Source: MADRE2 sp964397015
Lineage (GTDB): Bacteria; Desulfobacterota; Desulfobacteria; Desulfobacterales; Desulfobacteraceae
Assembly: GCA_964397015.1 (NCBI GenBank)
Contig: CAYNHL010000042.1
Span: 1-26,390, forward strand
Length of the DNA stretch: 26,390 nucleotides
Direction: 5' to 3'
Both the position numbers and the translations under genes were made by a program. Below are positions 1 through 7,367 of this stretch, piece after piece (the stretch's first letter is position 1; each line of letters begins with the position of its first letter). The notes under the pieces are model-generated. The model made no database searches, had not been told where the DNA came from, and worked only from the letters and a program-made list of their open reading frames with translations.

Positions 1-4
1 CTTT

Positions 5-40
5 AAAATCCCCCACCTGTGGCCGGGTCAAAATCCCCCA
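5..40. repeat. Direct repeat AAAATCCCCCA, possible insertion sequence end
   Basis: The 11-mer AAAATCCCCCA occurs at 5-15 and again at 30-40, a period of 25 bases, with a GGCCGGGTC-like spacer between. From memory, C-rich repeats of this type recur at the ends of some IS21-family elements in proteobacteria, but no transposase lies in the window. Most of any element would be to the left. From 41 to 215 I see no gene and no other clear structure. Confidence 0.35.
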
Positions 41-215
41 GCGACAGAACATTAAGATCTAAGTTATTCTCTCACCGATGCGCTCAGACTTGTGGAAAAC
101 GCCAAAATTGGCTGCGGAAAAGCACACTTCAAATCAATCCTGCACCGCCATTAATGACATTCACTTTAACTGGAGAATCATCGAGGCATCTGTGGATATG
201 GGTCCAAGCCGTCTC

Positions 216-244
216 TTGACTTACAAAAAACTGCCTGTTATCTT
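216..244 (+). promoter_or_regulatory. Likely sigma-70 promoter of the DJ-1/PfpI gene
   Basis: TTGACT at 216-221 is followed after 17 bases by TATCTT at 239-244. It would start transcription near 251, just ahead of the AGGGGG ribosome site at about 266-272. The -35 box is good and the -10 box is moderate. Confidence 0.4.
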
Positions 245-277
245 TAGATTATTCCTTTAATCAAGACAGGGGGTGCC

Positions 278-835
278 ATGGAAAAAAAAGTGCTGGTCCC
301 GGTGGCTCAGGGAATTGAGGAAATGGAAGCCATAACCATTATCGATGTGCTTCGAAGAGCAGGTGCAAAGGTAACGATAGCATCTGTGGACACTATTGCC
401 ATCAATGGCTCAAAGGAAATCGAATTCAAAGCGGACAAACTGCTGAAAGACTGCATGGATGACGAATTTGACCTGATCGTTCTCCCGGGGGGCATACCGG
501 GAGCCATGAATCTCCGTGATTCAAAAGATCTCGAGGTTCTTTTGAAAAGACAGGCTGGAGAAAATAAATTATATGGAGCCATCTGCGCTTCTCCTGCGGT
601 GGTGCTCCATCATCACGGCCTGGTCGAGCCGGGAAAAGTCACCTGTCATCCCGGATTTGCAGAAAAGATCGAAAACGGTAATATTCTTGAATCGGCAGTG
701 GTCATGCACAATAACTGCATCACCAGCAGGGGGGCCGGCACGGCATGTGATTTCGCGCTGGCGCTGGTGGAGCTGCTGTATCCCGGTGAAAAGAAAAAAC
801 AGGTCATGCAGGGCCTTGCCCTGGCGGTGGATTGA
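278..835 (+). CDS. DJ-1/PfpI family protein (YajL/DJ-1-like)
   Basis: A 185-residue single-domain protein of the DJ-1/PfpI superfamily, close to the usual length of the YajL/PARK7 branch. The N-terminus has the expected first strand and conserved acidic pair (GIEEMEA, residues 12-18). The nucleophile elbow is GAICASPA, which puts the reactive cysteine at Cys103, and LPGGIPGA (69-76) matches the family's oxyanion-side loop. Family members act in the cytoplasm as glyoxalase III-type or deglycase-type enzymes or redox-stress chaperones; which applies here cannot be read from sequence. The start is supported by an AGGGGG ribosome site. It appears monocistronic. Confidence is high for family and low for substrate. 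Confidence 0.9.
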   Translation: MEKKVLVPVAQGIEEMEAITIIDVLRRAGAKVTIASVDTIAINGSKEIEFKADKLLKDCMDDEFDLIVLPGGIPGAMNLRDSKDLEVLLKRQAGENKLYGAICASPAVVLHHHGLVEPGKVTCHPGFAEKIENGNILESAVVMHNNCITSRGAGTACDFALALVELLYPGEKKKQVMQGLALAVD

Positions 836-948
836 CCAGAGCTGCCATGACAGACCCGCCGTTTGACTGGGAGGCGTTTTTAGTCCACACCTGTGACATT
901 CCCGGCAGCCTCGATAAAGTGGCTGTTGGATAAATTACAGGTGCAGGG

Positions 949-976
949 TTGACAATCTGGTCAATTCAAATATACT
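949..976 (+). promoter_or_regulatory. Sigma-70 promoter of the dodecin gene
   Basis: A consensus TTGACA at 949-954 is followed after 16 bases by TATACT at 971-976. The transcript would start near 983 and leave a leader of about 100 bases before the dodecin start. This is one of the strongest promoter matches in the window and suggests high expression of a small protein. Confidence 0.65.
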
Positions 977-1082
977 TTTTGACATAATCCGGTTTTGAAT
1001 GCTGACCTGAAAAGTCCCGGCCTGCTGCTCACGCTGATTTGTATTTCAATCAATGTTTCTTTATTTACTATGGAGGTAAGTT

Positions 1083-1292
1083 ATGGGTGAAAGCGTTTAC
1101 AAAATTATCGATCTTGTAGGTTCCAGTTCAGTTTCATGGGAAGACGCAGCTTCTCAGGCCATTGCAAAAGCTTCGTCCTCATTGCGGGATTTGAGGATTG
1201 CCGAGGTACAGAAGCTGGATATTAAAATTGAAGAAGGAAAACCTGCCCAGTTCAGGACCAACCTGAGGGTTTCCTTCAAATACCAGGGATAA
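1083..1292 (+). CDS. Dodecin family flavin-binding protein
   Basis: A 69-residue protein with the full dodecin pattern: an N-terminal strand containing YKIIDLVGSSSVSWEDA, one helix with AIAKASSSLRDLR, and a C-terminal beta hairpin ending in FRTNLRVSFKYQG. Dodecins assemble into hollow dodecamers in the cytoplasm that store or buffer riboflavin, FMN or FAD. The Trp at residue 19 sits where the flavin-stacking tryptophan is found in the family. The length is typical. The ATG follows a TGGAGG ribosome site at good spacing. It stands alone, with a strong promoter at 949 and a strong hairpin right after the stop. Confidence 0.93.
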   Translation: MGESVYKIIDLVGSSSVSWEDAASQAIAKASSSLRDLRIAEVQKLDIKIEEGKPAQFRTNLRVSFKYQG

Positions 1293-1297
1293 AACAG

Positions 1298-1329
1298 GGC
1301 CGGGCCCCTTTATCAACAGGGGCCCGGCC
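1298..1329. terminator. Bidirectional GC-rich terminator hairpin
   Basis: GGCCGGGCCCC (1298-1308) pairs perfectly with GGGGCCCGGCC (1319-1329) around a 10-base loop. The stem is followed by GTTTAAAAAAA, so on the plus strand only a short U-run follows, while on the minus strand the hairpin is followed by CTGTTTTATC. It lies between the dodecin stop and the convergent acyl-CoA synthetase stop and probably serves both. Confidence 0.75.
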
Positions 1330-1371
1330 GTTTAAAAAAAGAAAGTGCGCTGGTAAATTTCCGGTCATGTG

Positions 1372-3105
1372 TTATCCGACGGTTTCTTCGTCGCGCAGTA
1401 CCCGCCTCAATACTTTGCCCACATTGGAAACCGGTATTTCATCCCTGAATTCAATGACTTTCGGGCGCTTGTAGCCGGCCATGTGCTCCTTGCAGAACTC
1501 GGTGATTTCCTCGATGGTGGCTGTTTCACCATATTTGAGCTTGATGTAGGCCTTGACTTTTTCGCCGCTTTTTTCGTCAGGGACACCTACCACTGCGACC
1601 AGTTCGACTTTGGGATGGGTATAGAGGATATCTTCCACATCCCTTGGGTATACATTGAATCCGCCTACAAGGATCAGGTCTTTTTTACGGTCCGTGATGG
1701 TGATGTATCCGTTTTCATCGATATTGCCTATATCCCCGGTCAGAAAATACCGGTTTTCACCAAAATGCACAAACACCTCGTCGTTGGCTTCGGGCTTTTT
1801 CCAGTATCCTTTCATTACCTGGGGGCCGCATGCCGCCACTTCACCGTCTTCGCCACGGGGCAGCTCTTTGCCGGGATCTTCAAGATCCACTATTTTAACG
1901 TCCGTGCCAGGCAATGGGAATCCAATGGATCCTATTTTCCGGGTTTCCTTGAAAGTGGGATTGGCGCTGATGGCAGGGGCGGTTTCCGTCAGCCCGTATC
2001 CTTCAAAAATAATGGACCCGGTCTTGGCTTCAAACTGCTTGCAGACTTCGGGCGGCAGGGGGGCACCGCCTGAAAAACATCCCATGAGCGATGAAATATC
2101 GTATTGATCCAGCAGGGAATGGTTGGCAAATGCGACAAAAATGGTAGGTACCGCAGGCATGAAAGTGGGACGGTATTTCTGGACAGCCTTGAGCACTTCC
2201 GTAAACGGAGGTTTGCCGGCCCGTGGATCCGGTATGCAGATCAGCCTGCTGCCCAGCATGGCTGCCATCAGAAGGGCCACCGTGATACCAAAGCTGTGAT
2301 ACCATGGCAAAACCCCCAGGAACGAATGGAAGTCGCCGGGGTACATTTTTTCCGGAGGCGCGCCTTCCTTGTGGATGAACCGGGCGTATTCGTGCAGGGC
2401 CAGTACATCGTAGGTAAAATTGGTATGAACCAGTTCAGCTCCCTTGGGGACTCCGGTGGTCCCGCCGGTATAGAGCATTACAGCCGTGTCCAGTTCAGGA
2501 TCGATGGTGACCGAAGGGGGGGAAGGAGAGTAACTTGCCAGGATATCATCATACATTAAATGGCCGGGTTCGTGGCGGTCCGCCTTGGGTATTTTTCCCA
2601 GCAGCCCACCCAGAAAAGCCTTGAATCCGGGAAGGTATGATTTGATGTTGCAGATTACCACTGTATCGACCTTTGTACCTTCAATGGCCTTTACCGTGTT
2701 TTCATAAAAAAGAGGGTGGTCCATGCAGAAGACGATTTTCGATTCTGAGTCTGACAGCTGGTAATTGAGCTCGGTGGCTGTGTACACCGGGTTGCAGTTG
2801 ACCGCCACCGCCCCGGCCTTGAGGATGCCGAAAAGTATTTCTGGAAACTGCGGCAGGTTGGGCAGAAAAATGGCCGCCTTGTCTCCTTTGCCGATACCTT
2901 TTTTGGAAAGGAAACAGGCTATCTTGTCCGCTGCATCTTTTACCTGTGAATAGGTCCTGGTGGCACCGTTGAAAATTGTGAAAACACTGTCAGGGTACTT
3001 GGCGGCGGAATCATCAAGGAATTTGAAGACCGGAAACTTGTAATCCGAGATGGTGTGCGCTACGCCTTCAGGCCAGAAGGGGGTTTGCCAGGCTTGATCG
3101 TTCAT
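1372..3105 (-). CDS. Long-chain fatty acid-CoA ligase (AMP-forming)
   Basis: A 577-residue member of the ANL adenylate-forming superfamily, activating fatty acids to acyl-CoA with ATP. Signature elements appear in order: the phosphate-binding loop LYTGGTTGVPKGAELVHTN, the A5 motif YGLTETAP, the A7/A8 hinge region (TGDIGNIDENGY, then DRKKDLILVGGFNVYP) and the C-terminal catalytic lysine in SNVGKVLRR. I placed the start at 3105 rather than at 3162 because that ATG is preceded by AGAGGAA at normal spacing and gives the usual N-terminus for FadD-type enzymes. It is transcribed alone from a promoter at about 3202-3230. In anaerobic sulfate reducers such enzymes feed beta-oxidation of fatty acids. 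Chain-length preference cannot be judged. Confidence 0.93.
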   Translation of the reverse strand: MNDQAWQTPFWPEGVAHTISDYKFPVFKFLDDSAAKYPDSVFTIFNGATRTYSQVKDAADKIACFLSKKGIGKGDKAAIFLPNLPQFPEILFGILKAGAVAVNCNPVYTATELNYQLSDSESKIVFCMDHPLFYENTVKAIEGTKVDTVVICNIKSYLPGFKAFLGGLLGKIPKADRHEPGHLMYDDILASYSPSPPSVTIDPELDTAVMLYTGGTTGVPKGAELVHTNFTYDVLALHEYARFIHKEGAPPEKMYPGDFHSFLGVLPWYHSFGITVALLMAAMLGSRLICIPDPRAGKPPFTEVLKAVQKYRPTFMPAVPTIFVAFANHSLLDQYDISSLMGCFSGGAPLPPEVCKQFEAKTGSIIFEGYGLTETAPAISANPTFKETRKIGSIGFPLPGTDVKIVDLEDPGKELPRGEDGEVAACGPQVMKGYWKKPEANDEVFVHFGENRYFLTGDIGNIDENGYITITDRKKDLILVGGFNVYPRDVEDILYTHPKVELVAVVGVPDEKSGEKVKAYIKLKYGETATIEEITEFCKEHMAGYKRPKVIEFRDEIPVSNVGKVLRRVLRDEETVG

Positions 3106-3201
3106 GTAGGTTCCTCTCTTTTTGGTTATAAGATAATATTTTACCAGGATGCTTTCTATCATCCGGGCCGGGCATGATTCGTCTTGAATTAAAAATACTA
3201 T

Positions 3202-3230
3202 ATACTATTTCATTCAAAAAAATAAATCAA
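3202..3230 (-). promoter_or_regulatory. Promoter of the acyl-CoA ligase gene, in a duplicated ATACTAT
   Basis: On the minus strand TTGATT (3230-3225) is followed after 17 bases by TAGTAT (3207-3202). The heptamer ATACTAT is directly repeated at 3195-3201 and 3202-3208, so two overlapping -10 choices exist. The leader would be about 90 bases. The surrounding 3185-3240 stretch is very AT-rich. Confidence 0.5.
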
Positions 3231-3331
3231 AATTTTTCATCATCTTTTATGCCGGGGCTTTGCCGGCCAGGGAACACTGCTGCGGTTCAAGAGAAAACAG
3301 CTGACATGAACTTTTGACGGGTGAAAGAAAA

Positions 3332-3375
3332 GCGCCCGGGTGTGCGGGAAAATTCTTCTTTGCACACCCGGGCGC
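3332..3375 (-). terminator. Rho-independent terminator of rubredoxin
   Basis: GCGCCCGGGTGTGC (3332-3345) and GCACACCCGGGCGC (3362-3375) form a perfect 14-bp stem with a 16-base loop. On the minus strand it starts seven bases past the rubredoxin stop and is followed by TTTTCTTTCAC, an acceptable U-rich tail. Confidence 0.85.
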
Positions 3376-3382
3376 CGGAAGG

Positions 3383-3541
3383 TTACTCTTTGGAAAAATC
3401 ATCCTTTGTGGCGCCACAGACCGGGCAGACCCAGTCTTCGGGCAGATCCTCAAAAGCGGTTCCCGGGTCTATGTCATTGTCGGGATCCCCGGCAGCGGGG
3501 TCATATACATATCCGCAAAGATCGCATACATACTTGTCCAT
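3383..3541 (-). CDS. Rubredoxin
   Basis: A 52-residue protein read directly from the minus strand; it is shorter than common gene-calling cutoffs. It has both rubredoxin knuckles, YVCDLCGYVYDP (Cys6, Cys9) and VCPVCGATKDDF (Cys39, Cys42), so it should hold one Fe(SCys)4 centre. The acidic middle with DPGTAFEDLPEDWVCP is diagnostic. The start is fixed by AAAAAAGGAGA seven bases upstream. Rubredoxins are cytoplasmic one-electron carriers for oxygen and superoxide reductases and for other oxidoreductases in anaerobes. It is followed by a strong terminator and lies 155 bases after cydB on the same strand. I saw no convincing promoter in that gap, so read-through from cydAB or a weak promoter are both possible. 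Confidence 0.96.
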   Translation of the reverse strand: MDKYVCDLCGYVYDPAAGDPDNDIDPGTAFEDLPEDWVCPVCGATKDDFSKE

Positions 3542-3696
3542 GTTCTTTGTCTCCTTTTTTGTTAAGGTTATTAATTCAACTTTCGGGCTTCAACTATGAT
3601 GCCCGGGGTCAGGCTTGTTTTATTGTGTTTTTATCAAAAATTGTTTCTTGTAAAGGGTCAAAAATGCAATAATGCAATGGGTGACCCCATAAAATA

Positions 3697-4725
3697 CTAG
3701 TAAGCGTCATCGAGTTCAAGATCCTTTTGGGTGACCGTATGCTTGAACAATGTGTATGCCCAGATCTGGTAGCCGATAACGATGGGTATGAACAGGATCA
3801 CCACCACCAGCATTATTTTCAATGTCAGGGGAGACGATGATGCGTTAAAGGCTGTAAGGGTGAAATCCGGGTTTATGCTTGACGGAAACAGTGCCGGAAA
3901 CAGGCCGGCAATACCGAAGAAAACCGCTCCTGCAATGGTGACGGCAGATGCAAACCATGCCTTGAACCATGCCTTTTTTGATATAAAAAACCGGCTGGCG
4001 ATCAGCGCAGCTGCCGTGACCAGTATGATCAAAAACAGTGCAGGGTATCGGCCGTAATTGTCAAAAAGTGACGTGGCAAAAAAACTTGAAACCAGGAAAA
4101 TCAAAGTCACCGGTACAAGAAGGACCCAGGTTTTTTTGGCCATTGAAAGAGCATTCTCCTGTAACTCGCCGTCAGTCCGTATAAGCAGCCAGTTGGCCCC
4201 GTGAAGGGTGAACATCAGGACAAAAAACACACCGCCCAGCAATCCGTATGGGTTTAACAGCTTGAGAGTGTTCCCGTGATAGAGCCCCTGGCCGTCAAAG
4301 GGGATGCCCTGGAAAATGTTGGCAAACGCAACGCCAAAAAGCAGTGCCGGAAAAAAACTTCCGATGAAAAAACAGGTATCCCAGACTTTTTTCCATGTGG
4401 CATTTTCAATTTTGCCGCGAAATTCAAATGACACCCCCCTGAGAATCAGGGCGAACAGGATAAGCATCAGCGGTGTATAAAGGGAGGAGAACATTACGGC
4501 ATACACCTGGGGAAACGCGGCAAATGTCACACCGCCTGCTGTGATCAGCCAGACTTCATTTCCGTCCCACAAGGGCCCGATGGCATTGAGCATAGTCCGG
4601 CGCTGGGTATCTGTCTTTCCAATCAGGGGGTACAGTGTGCCGACACCGAAATCAAATCCATCCGTGATGAAAAATGCAGCCCATAAAAATCCCCAGAGAC
4701 AAAACCAGATTACTTGAAGTTCCAT
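3697..4725 (-). CDS. cydB: Cytochrome bd-type quinol oxidase subunit II
   Basis: A 342-residue hydrophobic protein with the CydB/AppB architecture. The N-terminus ITDGFDFGVGTLYPLIGK carries the helix-1 DGFDxG motif, and WDGNEVWLITAGG is the conserved segment that follows. Roughly eight to nine membrane helices are evident. It pairs with CydA to reduce oxygen to water with quinol electrons without pumping protons, in the cytoplasmic membrane. The start has AGGAG at correct spacing and lies 17 bases after cydA, so the two are one operon. No cydX-like small ORF was found directly downstream; the only short frame there encodes ten residues. In a strict anaerobe this enzyme mainly protects against oxygen. 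Confidence 0.95.
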   Translation of the reverse strand: MELQVIWFCLWGFLWAAFFITDGFDFGVGTLYPLIGKTDTQRRTMLNAIGPLWDGNEVWLITAGGVTFAAFPQVYAVMFSSLYTPLMLILFALILRGVSFEFRGKIENATWKKVWDTCFFIGSFFPALLFGVAFANIFQGIPFDGQGLYHGNTLKLLNPYGLLGGVFFVLMFTLHGANWLLIRTDGELQENALSMAKKTWVLLVPVTLIFLVSSFFATSLFDNYGRYPALFLIILVTAAALIASRFFISKKAWFKAWFASAVTIAGAVFFGIAGLFPALFPSSINPDFTLTAFNASSSPLTLKIMLVVVILFIPIVIGYQIWAYTLFKHTVTQKDLELDDAY

Positions 4726-4742
4726 GTTAACACTCCTGTTTG

Positions 4743-6056
4743 TTAGTTTTGGGTTTCAGGTTCAGGGCCTTTTTTTACAAATTTTACGATCAGGTAATAT
4801 CCCACGGCTCCCAGGAGTCCGTAAACCAGTAAAAAGGCTATCAGGGATATAAAAACCTGTATGCCGTCAATGGGCGAGGCCGCCTGAGATGTTTTCAGCA
4901 ATCCGTATACAATCCATGGCTGCCGGCCCACTTCCGTGACAATCCATCCCATTTCCATGGCGATATAGGGCAAAGGGATAGCCAGCATCATGATTTTCAG
5001 GTAGCGGGGGCTTTCCATGAGTTTGTTCCGCCTGAACCACCCGTATATCGTTAAGAGGATGAACAATGTGCCAAGCCCCACCATGGTCCTGAAAGCGATA
5101 AAGGTTGGCAGCACCGGCGGTCTTTCTTCTTTTGGAAAGTCCAGGAGGCCTTTGACTTCGGCGTTGAAGTCATGGTAGCCCAGAAAACTTAAAATACCTG
5201 GAATGGATCCGAATTCAAACAGGTTTTTTTCTTTTTCCTGGCTGGGGATCGCAAATAAAAGGATCGGTGCACGGGTGGTGGTTTCCCAGTGTGCTTCCAT
5301 GGCAGCCAGTTTGGCCGGCTGCATGGCGGCAACGTTGGTGCCGTGCAAATCACCTTCGATTGCAACAAAAATGGAACATACCAGCCCGATTACCAGGCCT
5401 ATCTTAAAGGATCTTGTAAATATTTCGACATGCTGTTTTTTAAGCAGGTGATAGGAGCTGACGCCCATGACAAAAAAAGATGCCAGCAGCAGGGATGCAG
5501 GAATGACATGAAAAAATTCAAGCCAGCCGTACTTGTTGGTGATCAAGGCCATGAAGTCCGTCAATTCGGCACGGCCGTTGTTAATGGTGTATCCTACCGG
5601 GTTCTGCATGAAGCCGTTGGCTAAAAGAATCCATACAGCGGATAAAGTACCGGCAGCGGCAACGAGCCACATGACCGCGGCATGGGCCTTGGCAGACATC
5701 TTATTCCATCCGAAAATCCATATGCCGATAAAGGTGGATTCAAGGAAAAAGGCAAGGGTCGCCTCGATGGCGAGCAGTGAGCCGAAAACATCACCCACGT
5801 AGGCAGAATACCTTGACCAGTTGGTGCCGAACTGGAATTCGAGGGTGATGCCGGTGACTACCCCTAGAGCGAAATTGACCAGAAAAATCTTGCCCCAGAA
5901 TTTGGTCATTTTTAAATACCTGAGATCTCCTGAACGTGCATACTTTGTTTCCATGTAAGCAACTATAAAGGACAGTCCAAGGGTCAGGGGGACGAACAGA
6001 AAATGGAACATGGTGGCCGCTGCGAACTGAAGCCTGGAAAGAAAAACCGGATCCAT
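4743..6056 (-). CDS. cydA: Cytochrome bd-type quinol oxidase subunit I, short Q-loop form
   Basis: A 437-residue CydA. The N-terminal helix has FHFLFVPLTLG with the high-spin heme histidine at His18. The conserved acidic helix (IEATLAFFLESTFIG), the region of the second heme histidine and the MGWIVTEVGRQPW segment with the GRQPW motif are all present. At this length it belongs to the short Q-loop type (E. coli CydA is about 520 residues). I moved the start to the ATG at 6056, six bases after GGAGGA; the upstream TTG at 6068 would overlap that ribosome site. It heads the cydAB operon, transcribed from the divergent control region at 6156-6196. Confidence 0.96.
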   Translation of the reverse strand: MDPVFLSRLQFAAATMFHFLFVPLTLGLSFIVAYMETKYARSGDLRYLKMTKFWGKIFLVNFALGVVTGITLEFQFGTNWSRYSAYVGDVFGSLLAIEATLAFFLESTFIGIWIFGWNKMSAKAHAAVMWLVAAAGTLSAVWILLANGFMQNPVGYTINNGRAELTDFMALITNKYGWLEFFHVIPASLLLASFFVMGVSSYHLLKKQHVEIFTRSFKIGLVIGLVCSIFVAIEGDLHGTNVAAMQPAKLAAMEAHWETTTRAPILLFAIPSQEKEKNLFEFGSIPGILSFLGYHDFNAEVKGLLDFPKEERPPVLPTFIAFRTMVGLGTLFILLTIYGWFRRNKLMESPRYLKIMMLAIPLPYIAMEMGWIVTEVGRQPWIVYGLLKTSQAASPIDGIQVFISLIAFLLVYGLLGAVGYYLIVKFVKKGPEPETQN

Positions 6057-6155
6057 ATATTCCTCCAATACTTTGGTTGCGGGTTTTATATATCCGTTAT
6101 AAGCTTTTTTGAAATATCAGCAATTCCCATGCCAGTTTGAGCAGGGAGGGGTTTG

Positions 6156-6173
6156 TATAATACCGGTATCATA
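6156..6173. promoter_or_regulatory. Palindromic operator candidate over the cydAB -10 box
   Basis: TATAATACCGGTATCATA is an 18-base palindrome with a single mismatched pair, around a perfect ATACCGGTAT core. Its right end is the predicted cydAB -10 hexamer, so a bound repressor would block the promoter. The regulator is not identifiable from the site. Confidence 0.45.
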
Positions 6174-6196
6174 GAGATGTCCGTTAAAAAAGGCAA
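6168..6196 (-). promoter_or_regulatory. Promoter of cydAB
   Basis: On the minus strand TTGCCT (6196-6191) is followed after exactly 17 bases by TATGAT (6173-6168). Transcription would begin near 6161, giving a leader of about 105 bases before cydA. The -10 box overlaps the palindrome at 6156-6173. Confidence 0.55.
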
Positions 6197-6290
6197 TACA
6201 TAACTTAACCAATTTCAAAAGTTGAGGAAATAATTTAAATCCGGCTTGACAGGGGCCTGATTTGGAAAAAAGATACAAAACGGTGTCACG

Positions 6291-6326
6291 ATACAAAAAT
6301 GTATTGTTTGTGAGACAGTTGTCTCA
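6291..6326. promoter_or_regulatory. Two adjacent inverted repeats in the cyd/Fe-S control region
   Basis: ATACA-N4-TGTAT lies at 6291-6304 and TGAGACA-N2-TGTCTCA at 6311-6326. A GATACAAAA motif is also directly repeated at 6272-6280 and 6290-6298. The second palindrome has the size and symmetry of a TetR- or GntR-type operator; neither repeat is a good FNR, Rex or ArcA match. Both lie upstream of the plus-strand gene pair, in the 348-base gene-free stretch 6057-6404. The remainder of that stretch holds only the cydAB promoter region and AT-rich sequence. Confidence 0.45.
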
Positions 6327-6345
6327 TATGGCTCAAGATAATACT

Positions 6346-6374
6346 TTCAATTCTGCCTCTGATGATGTTATACT
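6346..6374 (+). promoter_or_regulatory. Weak promoter of the Fe-S/cytochrome b pair
   Basis: TATACT at 6369-6374 is a good -10 box. Seventeen bases upstream is only TTCAAT (6346-6351), a poor -35 box, which would fit activation by a factor bound at the palindrome 20 bases further upstream. A second possibility is the TTGACA at 6245-6250, but it lacks a good -10 partner. Confidence 0.3.
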
Positions 6375-6404
6375 TAAAAACAGCTGATAAAATAAGGAGT
6401 TGTC

Positions 6405-7367
6405 ATGTCATTTACAGTATCCAGGCGATCATTTTTAAAAGGAACCGCGGTAGCGGCCTGCAGTCTTGCGGCCTCCAGCCCTGCAGCCAGGGCGGCAGAC
6501 TCGTTGAATAAAAAAGAATCTCTGGCCACCCTGCTCGATATAAGCAAATGCATCGGATGTGAGGAATGTGTCTATGCCTGCCAGGATGTGAACCAGGCAA
6601 AGTTTCCTGAACCGGAAAAACCCTTTCCTGTAATGTATCCGAGAAACCGGGTGCCGGTAGAGGACTGGTCTCAAAAAAGGGATGTTACAGACCGCCTCAC
6701 CCCCTACAACTGGTTGTTTATCCAGCGCACAACAGTGGATGTGAACGGGGAGCGGACAACACTGAATATCCCACGCCGCTGCATGCATTGTGAAAACCCG
6801 CCCTGTGTGAAGCTGTGTCCCTGGGGTGCGGCCAAGCAGTTTGATAACGGGATTTCAAGGCTTGACCCCGATCTTTGCCTTGGAGGCTCTAAGTGCAAGC
6901 AGGTCTGTCCCTGGCATATTCCTGAACGGCAGACCGGGGTGGGGCTGTACCTGGATGTTTTGCCGTCCATGGCCGGAAACGGGGTCATGTATAAATGTGA
7001 CCGCTGTTACGACCGCATTGAACAAGGGGAATTGCCGGCCTGCATCGAGGTATGTCCTGAAAACGTGCAGACCATCGGCCCGAGAAGTCGTATCATTGAA
7101 CAGGCCCGTGAGCTTGCCGCTGAAATGAACGGTTATATATACGGTGAAACAGAGAATGGCGGCACCAATACCATCTATGTATCACCGGTACCTTTTGACA
7201 GGTTGAATTCAGTGATGGAAGCGGGGAATGGCCGGCCTCATCTTGATCCGGCCCCCAACACTATGGCCGGTTCTGAAATGCTGGCCCGGGCAATGATACT
7301 GGCACCGGTAGCAGGTGTTGCAGCCGCCCTGGGTAAATTTTACAAAACGGCAAAGGATGACAAATAA
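6405..7367 (+). CDS. Tat-exported four-cluster ferredoxin-like electron transfer subunit (HybA/DmsB-like)
   Basis: A 320-residue protein with the twin-arginine signal SRRSFLKGT at residues 6-14, a hydrophobic stretch and a likely AxA cleavage near residue 30, so it should act outside the cytoplasmic membrane. Four ferredoxin motifs follow: C49-C52-C55-C59, C126-C129-C134-C138, C158-G161-C164-C168 and C198-C201-C213-C217. The third has Gly where the second cysteine belongs, which could turn that cluster into a [3Fe-4S] centre. Near the C-terminus, residues 290-310 (ARAMILAPVAGVAAALG) are hydrophobic enough for a membrane anchor, as in HybA. The family passes electrons between a catalytic subunit and a membrane cytochrome. 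The next gene overlaps its stop and encodes such a cytochrome, but no catalytic subunit is nearby. Start supported by AAGGAG. Confidence 0.88.
   Translation: MSFTVSRRSFLKGTAVAACSLAASSPAARAADSLNKKESLATLLDISKCIGCEECVYACQDVNQAKFPEPEKPFPVMYPRNRVPVEDWSQKRDVTDRLTPYNWLFIQRTTVDVNGERTTLNIPRRCMHCENPPCVKLCPWGAAKQFDNGISRLDPDLCLGGSKCKQVCPWHIPERQTGVGLYLDVLPSMAGNGVMYKCDRCYDRIEQGELPACIEVCPENVQTIGPRSRIIEQARELAAEMNGYIYGETENGGTNTIYVSPVPFDRLNSVMEAGNGRPHLDPAPNTMAGSEMLARAMILAPVAGVAAALGKFYKTAKDDK

Noticed and set aside
847..933. A 28-codon frame starting ATG ACA GAC 11 bases after the DJ-1 stop.
   Set aside because: It has no clear ribosome site, matches no family I recognise and ends before the dodecin promoter. 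It could be a gene remnant, but nothing proves it is coding.
1369..2073. A 234-codon open frame on the plus strand.
   Set aside because: It is fully antisense to the acyl-CoA ligase, which has all family motifs; the frame exists because of the codon bias of the real gene.
3651..3690. Inverted GGGTCA/TGACCC and doubled TTGCAT after cydB.
   Set aside because: The stem is only six base pairs with a large loop and no good U-run, so I do not call a cydB terminator.
3663..3693. Possible cydX-like small gene after cydB.
   Set aside because: The only ATG frame there encodes ten residues without a membrane helix, so it is not CydX.
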